NCBI RefSeq assembly: GCF_963576615.1
Contig: NC_088716.1
Location: forward strand, 56,695,181-56,759,180
From: Watersipora subatra
Lineage: Eukaryota; Bryozoa; Gymnolaemata; Cheilostomatida; Watersiporidae
DNA length: 64,000 bases
Reading direction: 5' to 3'
Positions 36,901 to 47,529 of this stretch are shown here, one piece after another. The first letter of the stretch is position 1. Every line of letters begins with the position of its first letter. A model generated the notes under the pieces. The model saw only the letters and a list, made by a program, of their open reading frames with translations. It made no database searches and was not told where the DNA came from. The translations under genes and the position numbers were made by a program.

Positions 36901-38866
36901 AGCATGCACATACAGGTACAGTAAAAGTAAACTACATGTAGAAACACTAGACAGTAAATGTACTTACAACGCAAATAAATTCTTTACTTTAAGCAGAATT
37001 TGTTTTAAGATCAAAGGACAATGACTGAAGATCATTGATATACAATAAATGTGAGCTGTGGAGAAACCATACTAATATAAGCTCAATAATCATTGGATGA
37101 CCAAGAATCAATAACGCATTCAAAGAACTACCATAATTTTCTCCTTAGCCTGCTGTATCAGAAGGTGAGAATACGGAAAGCAAGTTTTAAGACAAGGCTT
37201 AAAGTGGTTATAGAGTTTTAGGGAGACAGTTGATGTAACTCCGATGAAACAACAGGACTATAATCAGCATGTTTAACAAGTACCTAATGGCCTCCTTTAG
37301 ACAAGAGAATCCGCATGATCGGAAATTGAAGTTTGCGCCATATTCCTCATGGTACATCCTGATAAAACTGCACAATGGAAAGCTGTCTTTTCTTTTCCGC
37401 AGCATATTTGTAATATTGGACACAGTAGCAGCAGGAAGCTGTTTCTTTTTAGCTGGCTATATAAAGAATCCGTAATGATAAGCAAAAGTACACAAACAAA
37501 GATAAAACAACATGGCGAATCCGAGGGCACACGTGATGGTATTTGTACTAAAAAGAGCAATGACCTAAATGGTATATATTGTTTCGGTCGAGCTGGTAAC
37601 ACAAAATGGCTAATTAATAATGGCATTTTTAATCTTTAGAATTATCTTTGTTTGATCAGAGATTTTATCACCATCCTTTGTCCTTATCTAGAGTAGTGAT
37701 ATCAATATCAACAACATCGAAGATAAGTATAAATTGGCTACCTTTGATAGAAAGGCATTTTACCAGAAACAGCAAAGTAGTCCCAGCTCACAAATATTAG
37801 TATACTTGGGTAAAAAGGAAATGTTTTACCATATACACTTAGAAGCGAAGAAGCGTTTTGAGGCAAATCCTTTGATGCGAAATACTGTATGCCAACATGA
37901 TGAGACTTACATATCTGATGCAACTAAATCACACATAATGCATACAAAACTATATTTATACTAAATATATATAAATAACTAATATCGATCATTTATAACT
38001 AATATAATATAGTAGTTTCTCTTGTCAGTATTAGATAATGTTTAGGCAGAAAAACTAGAAAGAGACTGACCGATGGAGTAGTATTCATAGTGTGCCGTGA
38101 CTTCCCACATCTCTTCCCTTTAGATACTTGATTCTTTACAAGTTTTCGAATGTGAGCTGTGGATTTTTCGGACTGTTAAAATAAGTCACGACCACTGATG
38201 AATAGCGGGCAAAATTAACATCCTAATACTTGTTGACAGCACTCTGACATGAAAAACCAATTTAAACTGATCGTTTCCAAATTTATTGCAGTAAAACAGA
38301 TTATGTGAATGTAGATATGACAATAAAACTTATGAGAAGGATATAGTATAGTCAAAATGACATGGCTCACATGCGAGCACCAAATTTATGCAACAAAACC
38401 TACCCCAGCCCTAAACCTATGACCAAACACCGTATTTTCCATCTCTATGGCTCGCTCCTGTGCTAAAGAAAGGAGAAAAGAATCGACATCGCGATAGCCC
38501 AATCTCTTCACCTGATCTTTTAATGACTTGCCGACCAGTGACCTGCATGAAACAGCATGCATTGCAAAATGGATGCGTGATACCATTAACGACTAGATCT
38601 AGGCTGATCCTGTAACAAACATTGCATTTGCTTAGCCTTCACCAAAACTGACTTTCCATAGCAGTATTGACAAGCATTAAAAGACAAATGAAATGAACAC
38701 TCGTGAAATACAAGCTACCACGGCATATCTATCACTAAATGATAAGACCATAAGCCAACCTATAGTCACTTTCAATCTGTTGGACATTAAGTCCATCTGG
38801 GGTTGAGTCCAATACAGCTCGTATCTCCTTAGCCAAGCATGCAACGTCTGGACGTGACTCAGCCAT
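21161..38866 (-). CDS. TDRD5: Tudor domain-containing protein 5-like (LOTUS x4 + Tudor), 20 coding exons
   Basis: Proteins of this family sit in germ granules and support piRNA-based transposon silencing and germ-cell development. Exons (minus strand): 38760-38866, 38404-38542, 38071-38172, 37284-37456, 36726-36790, 35547-35602, 34892-35093, 33495-33628, 32350-32517, 30700-30896, 29903-30115, 29658-29814, 28771-28893, 27726-27982, 27323-27576, 26872-26942, 24804-24832, 22802-23440, 22416-22524 and 21161-21244. Every junction is GT/AG and each donor phase matches the next acceptor, giving 3279 nt or 1092 residues. The start is the ATG at 38866. Four N-terminal LOTUS folds, one Tudor and a long tail favour TDRD5; TDRD7 has three Tudor domains. 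Least certain are exon 6, the 29-nt exon 17 and the last exon, which rest on splice signals and phase more than on homology. Confidence 0.9.
21885..22375. repeat. Minisatellite in TDRD5 terminal intron
   Basis: Roughly 24 imperfect copies of cacctgttgcctggcatcac-type units, some in longer two-unit blocks (ccaggcaccactcatgttgc). It lies between TDRD5 exons 19 and 20 and stops about 40 bp from exon 19. It yields Cys/His-rich false ORFs in several frames. Confidence 0.93.
23932..23977. other. Inverted repeat in TDRD5 intron
   Basis: Arms gcaaattctgacttgcagta and tactgcaagtcaaaatttgc pair nearly perfectly around 6 bases. Possibly a MITE relic or hairpin; no function is visible. Confidence 0.7.
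28771..30896 (-). CDS. TDRD5: TDRD5-like extended Tudor domain (exons 10-13)
   Basis: Tudor domains of this class bind symmetrically dimethylated arginines on Piwi and Vasa proteins. Exon 10 gives the leading strands (ITLMVSQIYDPSNFFVQLL, then LEELMDQLE). Exon 11 gives the core barrel, with QLVVCRYPNDNHWHRARI and the signature VAFVDYGTRCSV, where the aromatic and acidic residues are those used for methyl-arginine binding. Exon 12 carries the flank with WSPAACKAFLNL and AIVKAID. Exon 13 closes the SN-like half with RLSVCLTDTTGEIDIHIND then YLVTSEFAVF. Residues run about 383-612. The order SN-like half, core Tudor, SN-like half is the extended Tudor layout. A 133-bp MITE lies in the intron upstream of exon 10. 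Confidence 0.92.
31000..31132. mobile_element. 133-bp MITE in TDRD5 intron 9
   Basis: Inverted ends ccgtaaaacctctaattgaa and, inverted, ccgtgaaacctctaattgaa, flanked by TA on both sides (30998-30999 and 31133-31134). The element is nearly a full palindrome. Related sequence is at 17069. Confidence 0.8.
32350..33628 (-). CDS. TDRD5: TDRD5-like LOTUS domain 4 (exons 8-9)
   Basis: Exon 8 opens with a Pro/Ser linker and a basic patch (PTKKKRIPHEMVKKIC), then VVEETPCGIYLGNFREIF, which is the first helix pair of a LOTUS fold. Exon 9 continues in phase 0 with PPTYGFSSIQSLLSEVL and the closing strands FEIISAKFGPLIRVKP. Residues are about 295-370. This module directly precedes the Tudor part, as the last LOTUS does in TDRD5 relatives. 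Counting it makes four LOTUS copies, one more than I know for vertebrate TDRD5. Exon 9 ends at GTTCAC|gtaagc; reading on past that donor would reach a stop about 10 codons later. Confidence 0.85.
34783..34866. other. Two adjacent related hairpins beside TDRD5 exon 7
   Basis: Hairpin A has arms 34783-34799 and 34810-34826 (17 bp, one mismatch). Hairpin B has perfect 16-bp arms 34831-34846 and 34851-34866 with a 4-base loop. Both share gctct-x-x-tatgag arms, so one looks copied from the other. They lie in intron 7, starting 25 bp past the exon 7 donor. Confidence 0.85.
34892..38866 (-). CDS. TDRD5: TDRD5-like N-terminal part: LOTUS domains 1-3 (exons 1-7)
   Basis: LOTUS domains are winged-helix folds that bind RNA or Vasa-type helicases. 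LOTUS 1 (residues about 8-80) starts AKEIRAVLDSTPDGLNVQQI and continues in exon 2 with VKRLGYRDVDSFLLSL. Exon 3 encodes a basic linker containing HIRKLVKNQVSKGKRC. LOTUS 2 (about 125-195) has SNITNMLRKRKDSFPLCSFI, then MYHEEYG and the FRSCGFSCLKEAI helix, closing in exon 5 with GMVMTMKGNAVMISFP. LOTUS 3 (about 203-275) spans exons 6-7 with LYKFSELYRARIG, YGYSSTLNLMNDLVETV and DWFLSHV. The family pattern of a short helix, then Tyr-Gly-(Phe/Tyr) and a leucine-rich helix, is visible in each. A 14-bp minisatellite begins about 10 nt past the exon 5 donor. Confidence 0.88.
36016..36712. repeat. 14-bp minisatellite in TDRD5 intron 5
   Basis: About 50 copies of gcgatactatataa with variants gtaa and gagc. 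Variant order forms higher-order blocks, suggesting repeated expansion of multi-unit segments. On the transcribed strand it begins about 12 nt beyond the exon 5 donor. Confidence 0.97.
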
Positions 38867-41167
38867 GTCTTAATCCGAAGTAGGCAAACGTAAATTGGCG
38901 GCAACTAGAAGTTAAAATAACGTCGTGTTACAGAAAAAATACATTGACAAGAAATAATCGCATAAGATACCCTTACATGAGGAATAAGGCACAACTGTTA
39001 GCTGTCTCTTCTCCAATCACTGTTCAGGGCAAAAATTTGTTACAAAATATGTCTTTAATTTCTGCTAACTAGGATAGATATATAAAATGGGAATCAGCCA
39101 AATAAAAGATTATCTGAAAATAGAAACATTAATCTTTTAAAAACATAATTTTAAGCACAACAAAAAGGCCCTGTTAAAGCGCAACTATGACCAAACCAAG
39201 ATATTTTGTATATCATGAAGCCAAAGAATTAGATAAGCGAGTTGCACCTTTGTGTAGCACTAGTTTATTTCGTCTTAAATGATGAAATAAGTAACAACAT
39301 CACTCGCTATTGCAGTCCAAAATTATGCTGCAATGACTCCTGAAGTAGCACGATCCATTAAGTGCACACAAATGCTTGACAGTTTAGCTTTTGAAATCGC
39401 ACTAGCTACCGCTCACAAAAACATTCTTAGTAAGTCACAGGCAGCCTTGTAACAATTTTTATCACTTATCACACTTTTGAGTAATATTTAACGATTTGCA
39501 ATCTATAAAAGTATTTATCATGGTTTTTATTCCTATTTTCCCTTAAGATGCTAGGCTTCCACTTTCATTTTTTTACCAGGTTTGTTATATTTAGAGGTCA
39601 TGTTGAAGTGAACAAAATCTGTACATGTTAAGCAGTCTTACGAGAAATCCCCAGATTCCAGATCATTTGAAGCGAGTTTTTTGTAACTGGCTATAATTTA
39701 CACGCATGTTTGGCCATGACTCGAAAAATATCTACGAACTTTACCAGTCCCCTGAAGACATAGAAAAAGAATTGCACACACTATATGTATACATGCATAT
39801 GTATCGACAAAGACAGACAATCTAACATTCAATGCGAACTTTTTTGTAGGAGGAGCCTCATGCAGTCATTTATAACTTTAACATATATGATGGATACCAA
39901 TTGACTGTAAACAATAACCACAAGCTATATAACATGATAGAGTATTCTAATGAGCTTTTGAAATGCTCTAGAATTGTGTTCTCCGCTCTACAACGGTAAC
40001 AAGAGTTGTACAAGATGAAAAGCAGGGAGATCTAAGCATTAGAAACATCCTCTTGGAATATAAATTTGTGTCAGGAATAATGAATTAATAAGAGATAAAT
40101 TGTAGTATTTGAGAACAGTTTTGTTAGCTCAACTATGCTATATGTATATAAATTATGTAGTCAATTGGCATTTCTATTGATACATGGTTATTATCGGCTG
40201 ACTAACTATTTTGTTATGCCATGCTTGTCGTCATATTTTAGTATCTCTATTGCATGGCCACCATAAAAATCACATAAACCTAAATAAATAAGGGGCTTTC
40301 CCTTGATTTTGATTTGAAAAAAGACCACAAAGATGCCGGAGGGCCTATTCAGGAAATAACCATTTGTTGAAAGCTTAAGCTTCAATATTACAATTGATCT
40401 GTAAAAAACAAGCATATTCATTTCAATTTCAATATTTCATTTCACATTCAATTTCAATCAAGGACAATTTGGCATTCATCAATTCAGCAAAATATCTCAG
40501 AATTTAGTAAAACAACTTGTAATTGCTGGACTGAGATAGTAGAGTGGATTTGACCCGATAATATTCAAAAAGGCAACTAATTGAAAAGTGGTCTCCTCTT
40601 ACAGTAAACTGCTAAACATCTAGTAAACATAAAAGGCACAAGTAAGCTCAGCCAGTTGCTATTTATCTGCAGATTCATGAGTATTGACACAAATTTATGT
40701 ATGCTATGTTTGTGTCAACCGATTATTTTACGGTTGGCTGTTATAGCCTAAGTTTAAAAATATTCTCCGTTTTTTTCTAGCAATTCTGTAGCGGTTCAAA
40801 ACTGCAAAAAAGTTTACAGAAAATAACCTTGGCATTAGCTACCAGACTGGCCACTTGGGTGTTTAATTAAATCATTCTGTGATAAAAGCTGTTAAAGAGT
40901 TGTTCAGATAGCCACAGACAGCGCTTGAATGGTTTGTATGAACAATTTGCTGCATCAAAACTAGGTAAGTTGTGATTTTTCACGGCTCCTATTTGCAAAG
41001 GACATGCTTATTCCGAGATGTAATAAATTTGAACAGAAAGATGTTCTTTGTTGGCAGATTAAAAAGCGTACTACACGAATTAACTCTATGAGCATACGAG
41101 AATTCTATAAAATGGTGATAGTAATTTGACTGACAAAACAGGGTACATCATCTAATTGTGTTTTCAA
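38867..41167. other. TDRD5 upstream region, no gene seen
   Basis: Holds the presumed TDRD5 promoter next to the ATG at 38866. No TATA or other core element is convincing, and no other exon was found. Confidence 0.5.
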
Positions 41168-41660
41168 CAGGGTTGTTAAAAATCAATGATTTTAAAAAAA
41201 ATCAAAAAGTCGATTTTTATTATTTAAATTGATTTTTTTGATTATTTTGATTTTTTTTGTTTCAGAAAGACGTTTTGTGTTCTAAATTGCAAGTTATTGC
41301 TATCAATTTGGAATTTATGATCTGCAGGGGTATTATGTAGTTTTATTACAACAATTAGGAAATGAAAAAAACATTTACACAGTTAATACACGACAAAAAG
41401 GACAGCATAATTTATGCGTTGGACATTAAAACCCAGAAACGAAGATGAAGAATCACAGAGAACAGATCATACAACCGAAAGCGTTATTACATGTTAAAGA
41501 TGTAGTTGCGTCAAAAATGAAATTAGGACCCATAAAAGGCTAAAACATCAGCTACAATTTGATGCCATTTTTGTCTTTGTAGACCAACCCTGTCCAGAGA
41601 TATATGCGTTTGAATGAGGCCCTCTTTTAAAAAGCTCACGTTCCAGCAGGTGCCTATTTC

Positions 41661-41755
41661 GTGACGTCACAAGCAAGGTATCTGAAACAAAACCACGAGC
41701 AATAAATATGAGGTCGATTCGTTAGCCAATCATGCGTGCGAAATTTTTATATAGG
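41661..41755 (+). promoter_or_regulatory. Promoter-like CRE-CCAAT-TATA cluster inside the hAT element
   Basis: In order: a palindromic CRE core gtgacgtcac (41661-41670), a CCAAT box in gttagccaatca (41721-41732) and a TATA-like tttttatatagg (41744-41755), followed 130 bp later by an ATG (41886). Order and spacing match an RNA polymerase II promoter. Function is inferred. Confidence 0.45.
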
Positions 41756-41885
41756 CCGTAATAAATGTTATCACTCGTAAAACGCGTTGTCTGTGATCTC
41801 GAAGATTCTCATCGTTAGAGAATTCATTCTCATCGTTACTGATTCAACGCGTTTCAACAATTACTAAGTTATACATAGTTTTAAA

Positions 41886-42003
41886 ATGGCTTCAAGTTCG
41901 AGCGACCGCTACTCAGAGTTCTCTGAGCAACTTTTAGTAAAAGATTAGAGTAGACAGCCTATGGCCAAAGCTGACAGGCGTCAGCAGCGTTTTGCTGCAG
42001 AAA
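41886..42003 (+). pseudogene. Exon-like ORF with one stop inside the hAT element
   Basis: The ATG opens MASSSSDRYSEFSEQLLVKD, meets one in-frame TAG, then reads on in the same frame as SRQPMAKADRRQQRF and EKDRME before a weak donor-like gtaaat. A second exon-like block follows the acceptor tttactgattacag (about 42463), with one frame reading KKLCQCGNCHKGE. The Cys-rich piece faintly recalls P2X7-tail-like domains, but frame and phase do not hold. Either the element's own second gene or captured host exons. Confidence 0.3.
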
Positions 42004-42754
42004 AAGACAGAATGGAGGTAAATTAACTTAGAGTCTTCTATACTTTAGTAAATGTAATATTTTTTATAGTCATAAATACATATACTAATTAATAAAATGA
42101 TAATTCTTTGCTATCTCCAATCATCGTTTCATAGCTTATCTGCCGTTTTACCTAGCTATAATATTTTTTTCGAATTTTCTTTGGTAAATTAGAGTCATGA
42201 TTACAAATTATTTTCACTCGTAGGAAGTGGGTAAAATCGATTGATCATTGCAAATCTTTAATTTCCAGAACCAAAGCTTCGAATCGTTGGCTTGGCGTAC
42301 TTGTGCCTTTATTAAATGTTTATTCGTTTTTAAAATTACATTCGCAATCTATTTAACTCCCAATTTGGAAGCTGTCAATAGATACGCTTTAGAATGACAT
42401 ATCTATGAATGACATATTTATTGCATCTACTTTGTTTACATTTACTTGTTTTACTGATTACAGAATGTTTATGTCGTCCCACCAGCCGAAGAAGCTTTGT
42501 CAGTGTGGAAACTGCCATAAAGGAGAAAGCGAGACTTGAATGCGTGCTGGATGATGTTTTGTTTGAGTTTGTTGCAGTAAATGAATTTGTCTTATTGTAT
42601 CAGCTAATACTATGTGAGTGGCCACGACTTGATGAATATTTTTAATAAAAGCTTTATGCCGAGATGAAAATATTTTTGCTTGTAAAAATTATATAATAAG
42701 ATAATATTGTTGAAGATAATGCAAAACATGATTTGCAGAATATTGTAGTGAATC

Positions 42755-42820
42755 GGATATGGTATATGGGTGTCCGCAGAACTGGAGAATGTGAGTTCAA
42801 ATCCAGTTTGCAGCAGACTT
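42755..42820 (+). repeat. tRNA-like SINE head within hAT
   Basis: A-box-like tggtatatggg (42760-42770) and B-box-like gagttcaaatcc (42793-42804) are spaced as in a tRNA promoter. A full cloverleaf is not evident, so a SINE head or tRNA pseudogene is likelier than a working tRNA. Confidence 0.5.
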
Positions 42821-43594
42821 CTCATCCTTAAAACTCTATCCCTGTCTATATTCTTTTCAAAGAGGTGGCCTGCTTATTTCACTTATTTAGTATTCGGTAA
42901 GAATACTAGTAAGAAACTAGTACGTAGGCAATAGGTAATAGGCGACATAATGTGGGCGGGGCTTACGGGAGGCTGTATATCGTTTATATGGGTAGCTGCA
43001 GAACTGTGCTGATACAAAGACCGCGTTCTACATAAAGTGACTTGACAGAATTACCGTAGACCGGTAGAATTGGTAGTCGGTACCCAAATGTTTACACAAC
43101 ATTCGGAGAAAGTGAGTAGAAGAAATTTTCAATTTTCATTATTTGAGGCCTTTTAAACATTCATAATAATGCATCTGTGGCAGGATTTAAAATTTTATTC
43201 TAGCCAACATGAGCAAATACAAAATAAGATATATGCCAATAGAGCCGCGTAAGACTAGACTTTTATCGCAAATACCCGATGTGAATACGAGAGATAGAGA
43301 CAGGTTGCCAAACGCGTGACATCATTTTGGGCAAGTCTGGGCACGTTTTGGTGGCCTGAGCGTTTTTACGGCGATCAGATTTTTTCGGTTTTAATCTTCA
43401 AATATCTTGGCAATGCGATCGCGTAACACAACAAACAACATATCAACTGATAGAGAAAAAAAAATGCTTTCTTTTAAGATCAACTTAAATTTGACGCAAC
43501 TACATCTTTAACATTGACATTCCAAAGTCAGAAACCAAAATACATAGACCTAACTCCTTAGTTCAATAGCAATTTATCTAGAATGCATAAAGTC

Positions 43595-43865
43595 TTAAGA
43601 ATTTAAAGTTTTGAACAAAAACACTAGTTTTCCGGCCTTCTCAGTTCCAAGCCTATTTCTGAGTTTGCTATGTACCAAGCCAAATGATGAAAAACAATTT
43701 TCCACATTCGCACTACTGCATATGGCACCAACCATTCTCAGAACTGCCGCTTTGTGTTCCTGATCTAAACCGATAGCCGACTTCCACCAAGTTACTGTGT
43801 CGACTGCTTCGACAACTCCTTTCTCAAACTGGTAAGCTTGAAATGGCCCAGTTCTGGCTGTTTAT
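43595..43865 (-). pseudogene. hAT transposase C-terminal dimerisation region
   Basis: An open stretch with WWKSAIGLDQEHKAAVLRMV, then SANVENCFSSFGLVHSKLRN and RLGTEKAGKLVFLFKTLNS stop. The pattern of E-x-x-FS followed by S-K-L-R-N-R-L and K-x-x-x-LV is the hAT dimerisation domain. Upstream of it a stop interrupts; earlier domains are not readable, so the copy is inactive. Confidence 0.85.
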
Positions 43866-44649
43866 AACCTCATCGTTATAAGCTATAGACATTAGTAGGC
43901 TTCTAACCCTTCCCTACCCACTTTATTGCTGCACACAATAAGCTAGATTGCTAGAATGGTCTGCAAAAGAGCCTTCAGTGAGCTCAAGATACATAGCAAG
44001 GTTTATTTCAAACTTATTTACCGCGTTATAGAATAAAAAATAAAAATAAACAAGATTTTTTTTGGCGATTTAAATCAGATAAAAATCGCTTGATTTAAAT
44101 CGGTTGATTTAAATCGTAACAACCCTGGTTTTCAAATGTGGCATTTAGGTCTTGGGACCTAACCGACCTTACAAGTCGTTTTAGGGTCTAACTATTTGAA
44201 GAGTTGATTACATCCAAGCATGTCACTGTTTATCTCTAATTAGCTGAATATGATTGGATAATTTTTAAATGTGTGACGAATCTATAAACGCAGTAAGAAA
44301 AACAGCCCGGAATCACATTTGCAACTTTGATTTTATAAATAACAACTAAATAGTGTTTCATAAAATTCAGTTATATATTACAGTCATTTTTAAACGACAG
44401 GTCACAAATATTTGTGGGTTTCAAAGATCCTCAAATAATTTTTGCGTAAGGTGAAATGGGCAACCTTAACTAAACTGATAGCAGCTAACAGCTCTCTGCA
44501 ACTTACTCAGATTAACTTGGATACCAAAAGTGAAGAAATGATAGCTATCAAATTGGATCACAATATTATAGCATGCTGTTACTACTAACCATTCATTTGG
44601 ATGCAAAATATGTCTATACTGAGTAGCATAATCAAGCAAATTTTAAACA

Positions 44650-47452
44650 GATACATTGCCCACTCCATCCTACTTGTTGGTGACTTCAACCTCTCTGAAA
44701 TGGGGTGGAAGGCTAATCAGCCCAAATCAGGGGCAAGATACATACACATCCAATAAAACTTCCGGGCATCTTACAAGAAAACTGGATGCAACAATTCATC
44801 ATGCAAACAGCGCATATACAAGGGACCATGCTCAAAATTATCTGCACAAACGATATTGTACTAATTGCAAACATTGGTGTGATCTCTCCTGGACTAAGCA
44901 ACCATCATATTGTCACTACAAAACTAAACTGCATAAAACAAGCCTCTGTGGCACTGAAACCAAAGGTTGTGAGACAATATAAGGAAAAAAATGAACGAGT
45001 TTAGAGACGATCTTCAAGCAGCATGTGATTAACAACAAAACATGAGGGATCCAGATGACGTATGCACACTCTTCATGACGAGACTTCTTGATGTGTGGGA
45101 GGATCACATTCAATGAATGTTTAATGGCCCCATAAGACTGCTAGAAAGCCGATTAGAAACACCGGAGGACCTAATGCAAATACCACAAAACTGGAGACAA
45201 GTTTTTCCTGAAGAAATACAAGTCTAAAAGGAGATACTACTAAAACCTTCTTTAAAAGAAGAGAGACTATGCGATTGATAAGGTCTGCTAGCCTATAGAA
45301 AAAGGAGATTCCAAAACCTTCCGACACCACCAACAGAAAGATAAACAAAACTAATTTACTCCGAAACTAGCGGATCCCGAAACCGATGTCACCACGGATG
45401 ATCTAATAAGATGCGTCGAAGCCCTTAACAACTTTTCTCAGGGTCAGTTCTACGTAGAACAACAATGCACCCAAGAAAACAATGGCTGAACGTGATGGTG
45501 GTGATATTCAGGTGTCCACTGAGAGTCCAGTGTCGCTCACCAGAACATTGCCAATGGCAAATCACCTGGACCAAATGGCATCAAGATAATGTAACTTCTA
45601 GTTGACTTTACTATGACTGCTGAATGTCCGCAACACACTTGCAACACCTCCCTGAAAGCTAGAAAACTATTGACTGTGCAACTAACTAGTCAACTAATGA
45701 CTGTGCAAACCTCCAATCAGACCTTGATTCTCTCATAGTCTGGGCTGATAAATGGCAAATGGAATTTAGCATCACTAAATGTGAGACAACTTATTTTGTA
45801 AGGTGCCAGGAAAGCCCCTTTTTTCACAAATACTTAATAGAAGGCCAACAGCTAACATTTGTCACTTACTTTAAATACCTTGGAGTTATCATTGACAACA
45901 AACTCAACTTAAACCTCCACATAGAAAAGACCATAATTAAGTCTTTATCTACTCTATACACGCTGATGAGGTCCCTAAGAAGTTGCTCACCCAAAACAAA
46001 AACCCTTTCTTTTAGAACCATCTGCAACCCAGTCCTTGAGCATGCCTCAACTGTCTGGTCCCCATTTTTATCGAAACAAATTAACTCTCTTGAATCAGTG
46101 AATAGGAAAGCTTTTAGGTGCGTGTTTAACCTTAATAAAAACGACATGATTTCTGATCTCATGTCTGAGTGGTCATGGACCACTCTTGCAGAGCGTTGAA
46201 GAGGGTCTGACCAAAACCTAAAACATAATATCATTACTGAAGAAATTGCAGTCCCTGTAGATTTTTACTCTAATGCCCACCTACACTATACACGCCACAA
46301 TGTACCAAAGGTACCATTAACACAAACATAAAAAAATATTCTTTTTTTGTGAGGACCCTTAAAGGTTTACTTGCAACAAAATTTACATTACAGTTATTTG
46401 GTATCAAAAGATTCATCATGTCTTACTCTGCTGTGTTGTAGATGCAAAATATGTGGAAATGTGATAACAAGCTCTTAAAAGCTAAAAAACGAACAGTTAA
46501 TCGCAGCCATCACGAAAACACCGTAGTGTAGAATCTCTTTATTTTGATGATGTTCTCAAACATCTTGGTTATTGTTTTGACATGTGATGTTATCACGTGA
46601 ATTGAAAGGCCAATCAAAGGCTCAATATAAAATGTCTCATAGCACTAGTTTATGACAAACACTTCGGGGTTTACCAAAAAGCCTGTGTCAAATATGGATG
46701 CTCGCCACTACAGTTTTGATGCGGCTTGGTCTAATCGTAATCTGATCATGTGACCCATACTTCCTGCTAAACAGAGCGAATAATTTCTGCAGCGTTTTTC
46801 GACTATCACAGGTGACCAACAGACTCATGTTTATCAGAGGATGATATGCTATCTTTCAAGCTAAGGTTGAAAAATTAAACGAATTTTTACGGTAGGTTTT
46901 GAGATATCATTGCTCAAAGTGACAGCATTACAACAATGATGAAACAGACGCGTAAAGACAATAGACATGGTTTTATTGGATGTGTGCAGTATTTGTGAAA
47001 ATGTTTTGACGAATGAGGTTGCATGAAAGTGTAAACAGAAGCCATTGTGTTCAACTATGTCTCATTTGAGCCGTTTTGGAAAGGGATTCCTATCTACGGC
47101 GTGCGTTTTCGTGATCGCTATGATGAATTGTTAGTTTTTGAGCTTTTGAGAGTTTGTAATCACATTAACACATATTTTGCACCTACATCAGCAGATTAAG
47201 ACATGGTGAATCTTTTGGTGCTAAATAGCTGTAATGTGAATTTTGTTGCAAGTCAACCTTTAACAATTAACTCATATTTTTCCTACTTTCTTATTTATCC
47301 TTTCCCAACACTTTTTACCACCAACCTGTTATTAAATTCAAAAGCTCAATATATAATACAAACTAAGAGTTATCTTTTCATGTTTTAAATAAAGATACGT
47401 ATCGCTCTAATGCCCCATTTAGGGGCGCATGCGATTAATTCAATTGACTTGA
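44650..47452 (+). mobile_element. Decayed LINE (Jockey/CR1-like), copy 2
   Basis: Begins with endonuclease remnants (ILLVGDFNLSEMGW at 44.66-44.71 kb; NDIVLIANIGVISPGLSNHH at about 44.85 kb), then RT fragments with many breaks. An open 146-residue C-terminal piece at 45759-46199 is closely related to copy 1 (EFSITKCETTYFVRC, KYLGVIIDNKLNLNL). The 3' UTR is split by an inserted TIR element (46363-47259) and then resumes. The central RT including the FADD motif is missing, so there is an internal deletion. Confidence 0.82.
46363..47259. mobile_element. 897-bp element with about 190-bp inverted termini, inserted in LINE copy 2
   Basis: Left end aggtttacttgcaacaaaat and right end, inverted, aggttgacttgcaacaaaat start inverted repeats that stay alignable for about 190 bp on each side. 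The uninterrupted LINE copy at 20.33 kb shows the empty site (cccttaacaatt). Here TTAA stands on both sides (46359-46362 and 47260-47263), giving a TTAA or TA target duplication. No transposase is visible. A piggyBac-like or Tc1/mariner-like foldback MITE are the options. Confidence 0.88.
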
Positions 47453-47529
47453 GCTAAGCAAAAGCGCATAAACTAAAAAAGGTCAAAATAAAATAACATG
47501 ACAACGCAAATTCAACACTGATGTAAGTG

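Larger units (their letters stand above)
41168..44127. mobile_element. hAT-family DNA transposon, 2960 bp, 8-bp target duplication
   Basis: The element begins cagggttgttaaaaatc and ends with the inverse (gtaacaaccctg). The exact 8-bp direct repeat gttttcaa flanks it (41160-41167 and 44128-44135). Ends of the CAGGG type with an 8-bp duplication are diagnostic of hAT. Subterminal ends are rich in gatttaaatc-type palindromes. It contains a decayed transposase C-terminus on the minus strand, a tRNA-like SINE head, and a promoter-and-exon-like cassette on the plus strand. Confidence 0.93.

Noticed and set aside
37738-37964. ORFs on both strands between TDRD5-like exons 3 and 4
   Set aside because: Exons 3 and 4 join directly in phase 0 and complete a LOTUS domain; inserting this block breaks the domain and neither ORF has homology.
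21161-38866. Assignment as TDRD7
   Set aside because: TDRD7 has three Tudor domains; only one extended Tudor is present and the tail is long and disordered, closer to TDRD5.
42755-42820. Functional tRNA gene
   Set aside because: A and B boxes are present but acceptor and anticodon stems do not pair convincingly; it sits inside a hAT element.
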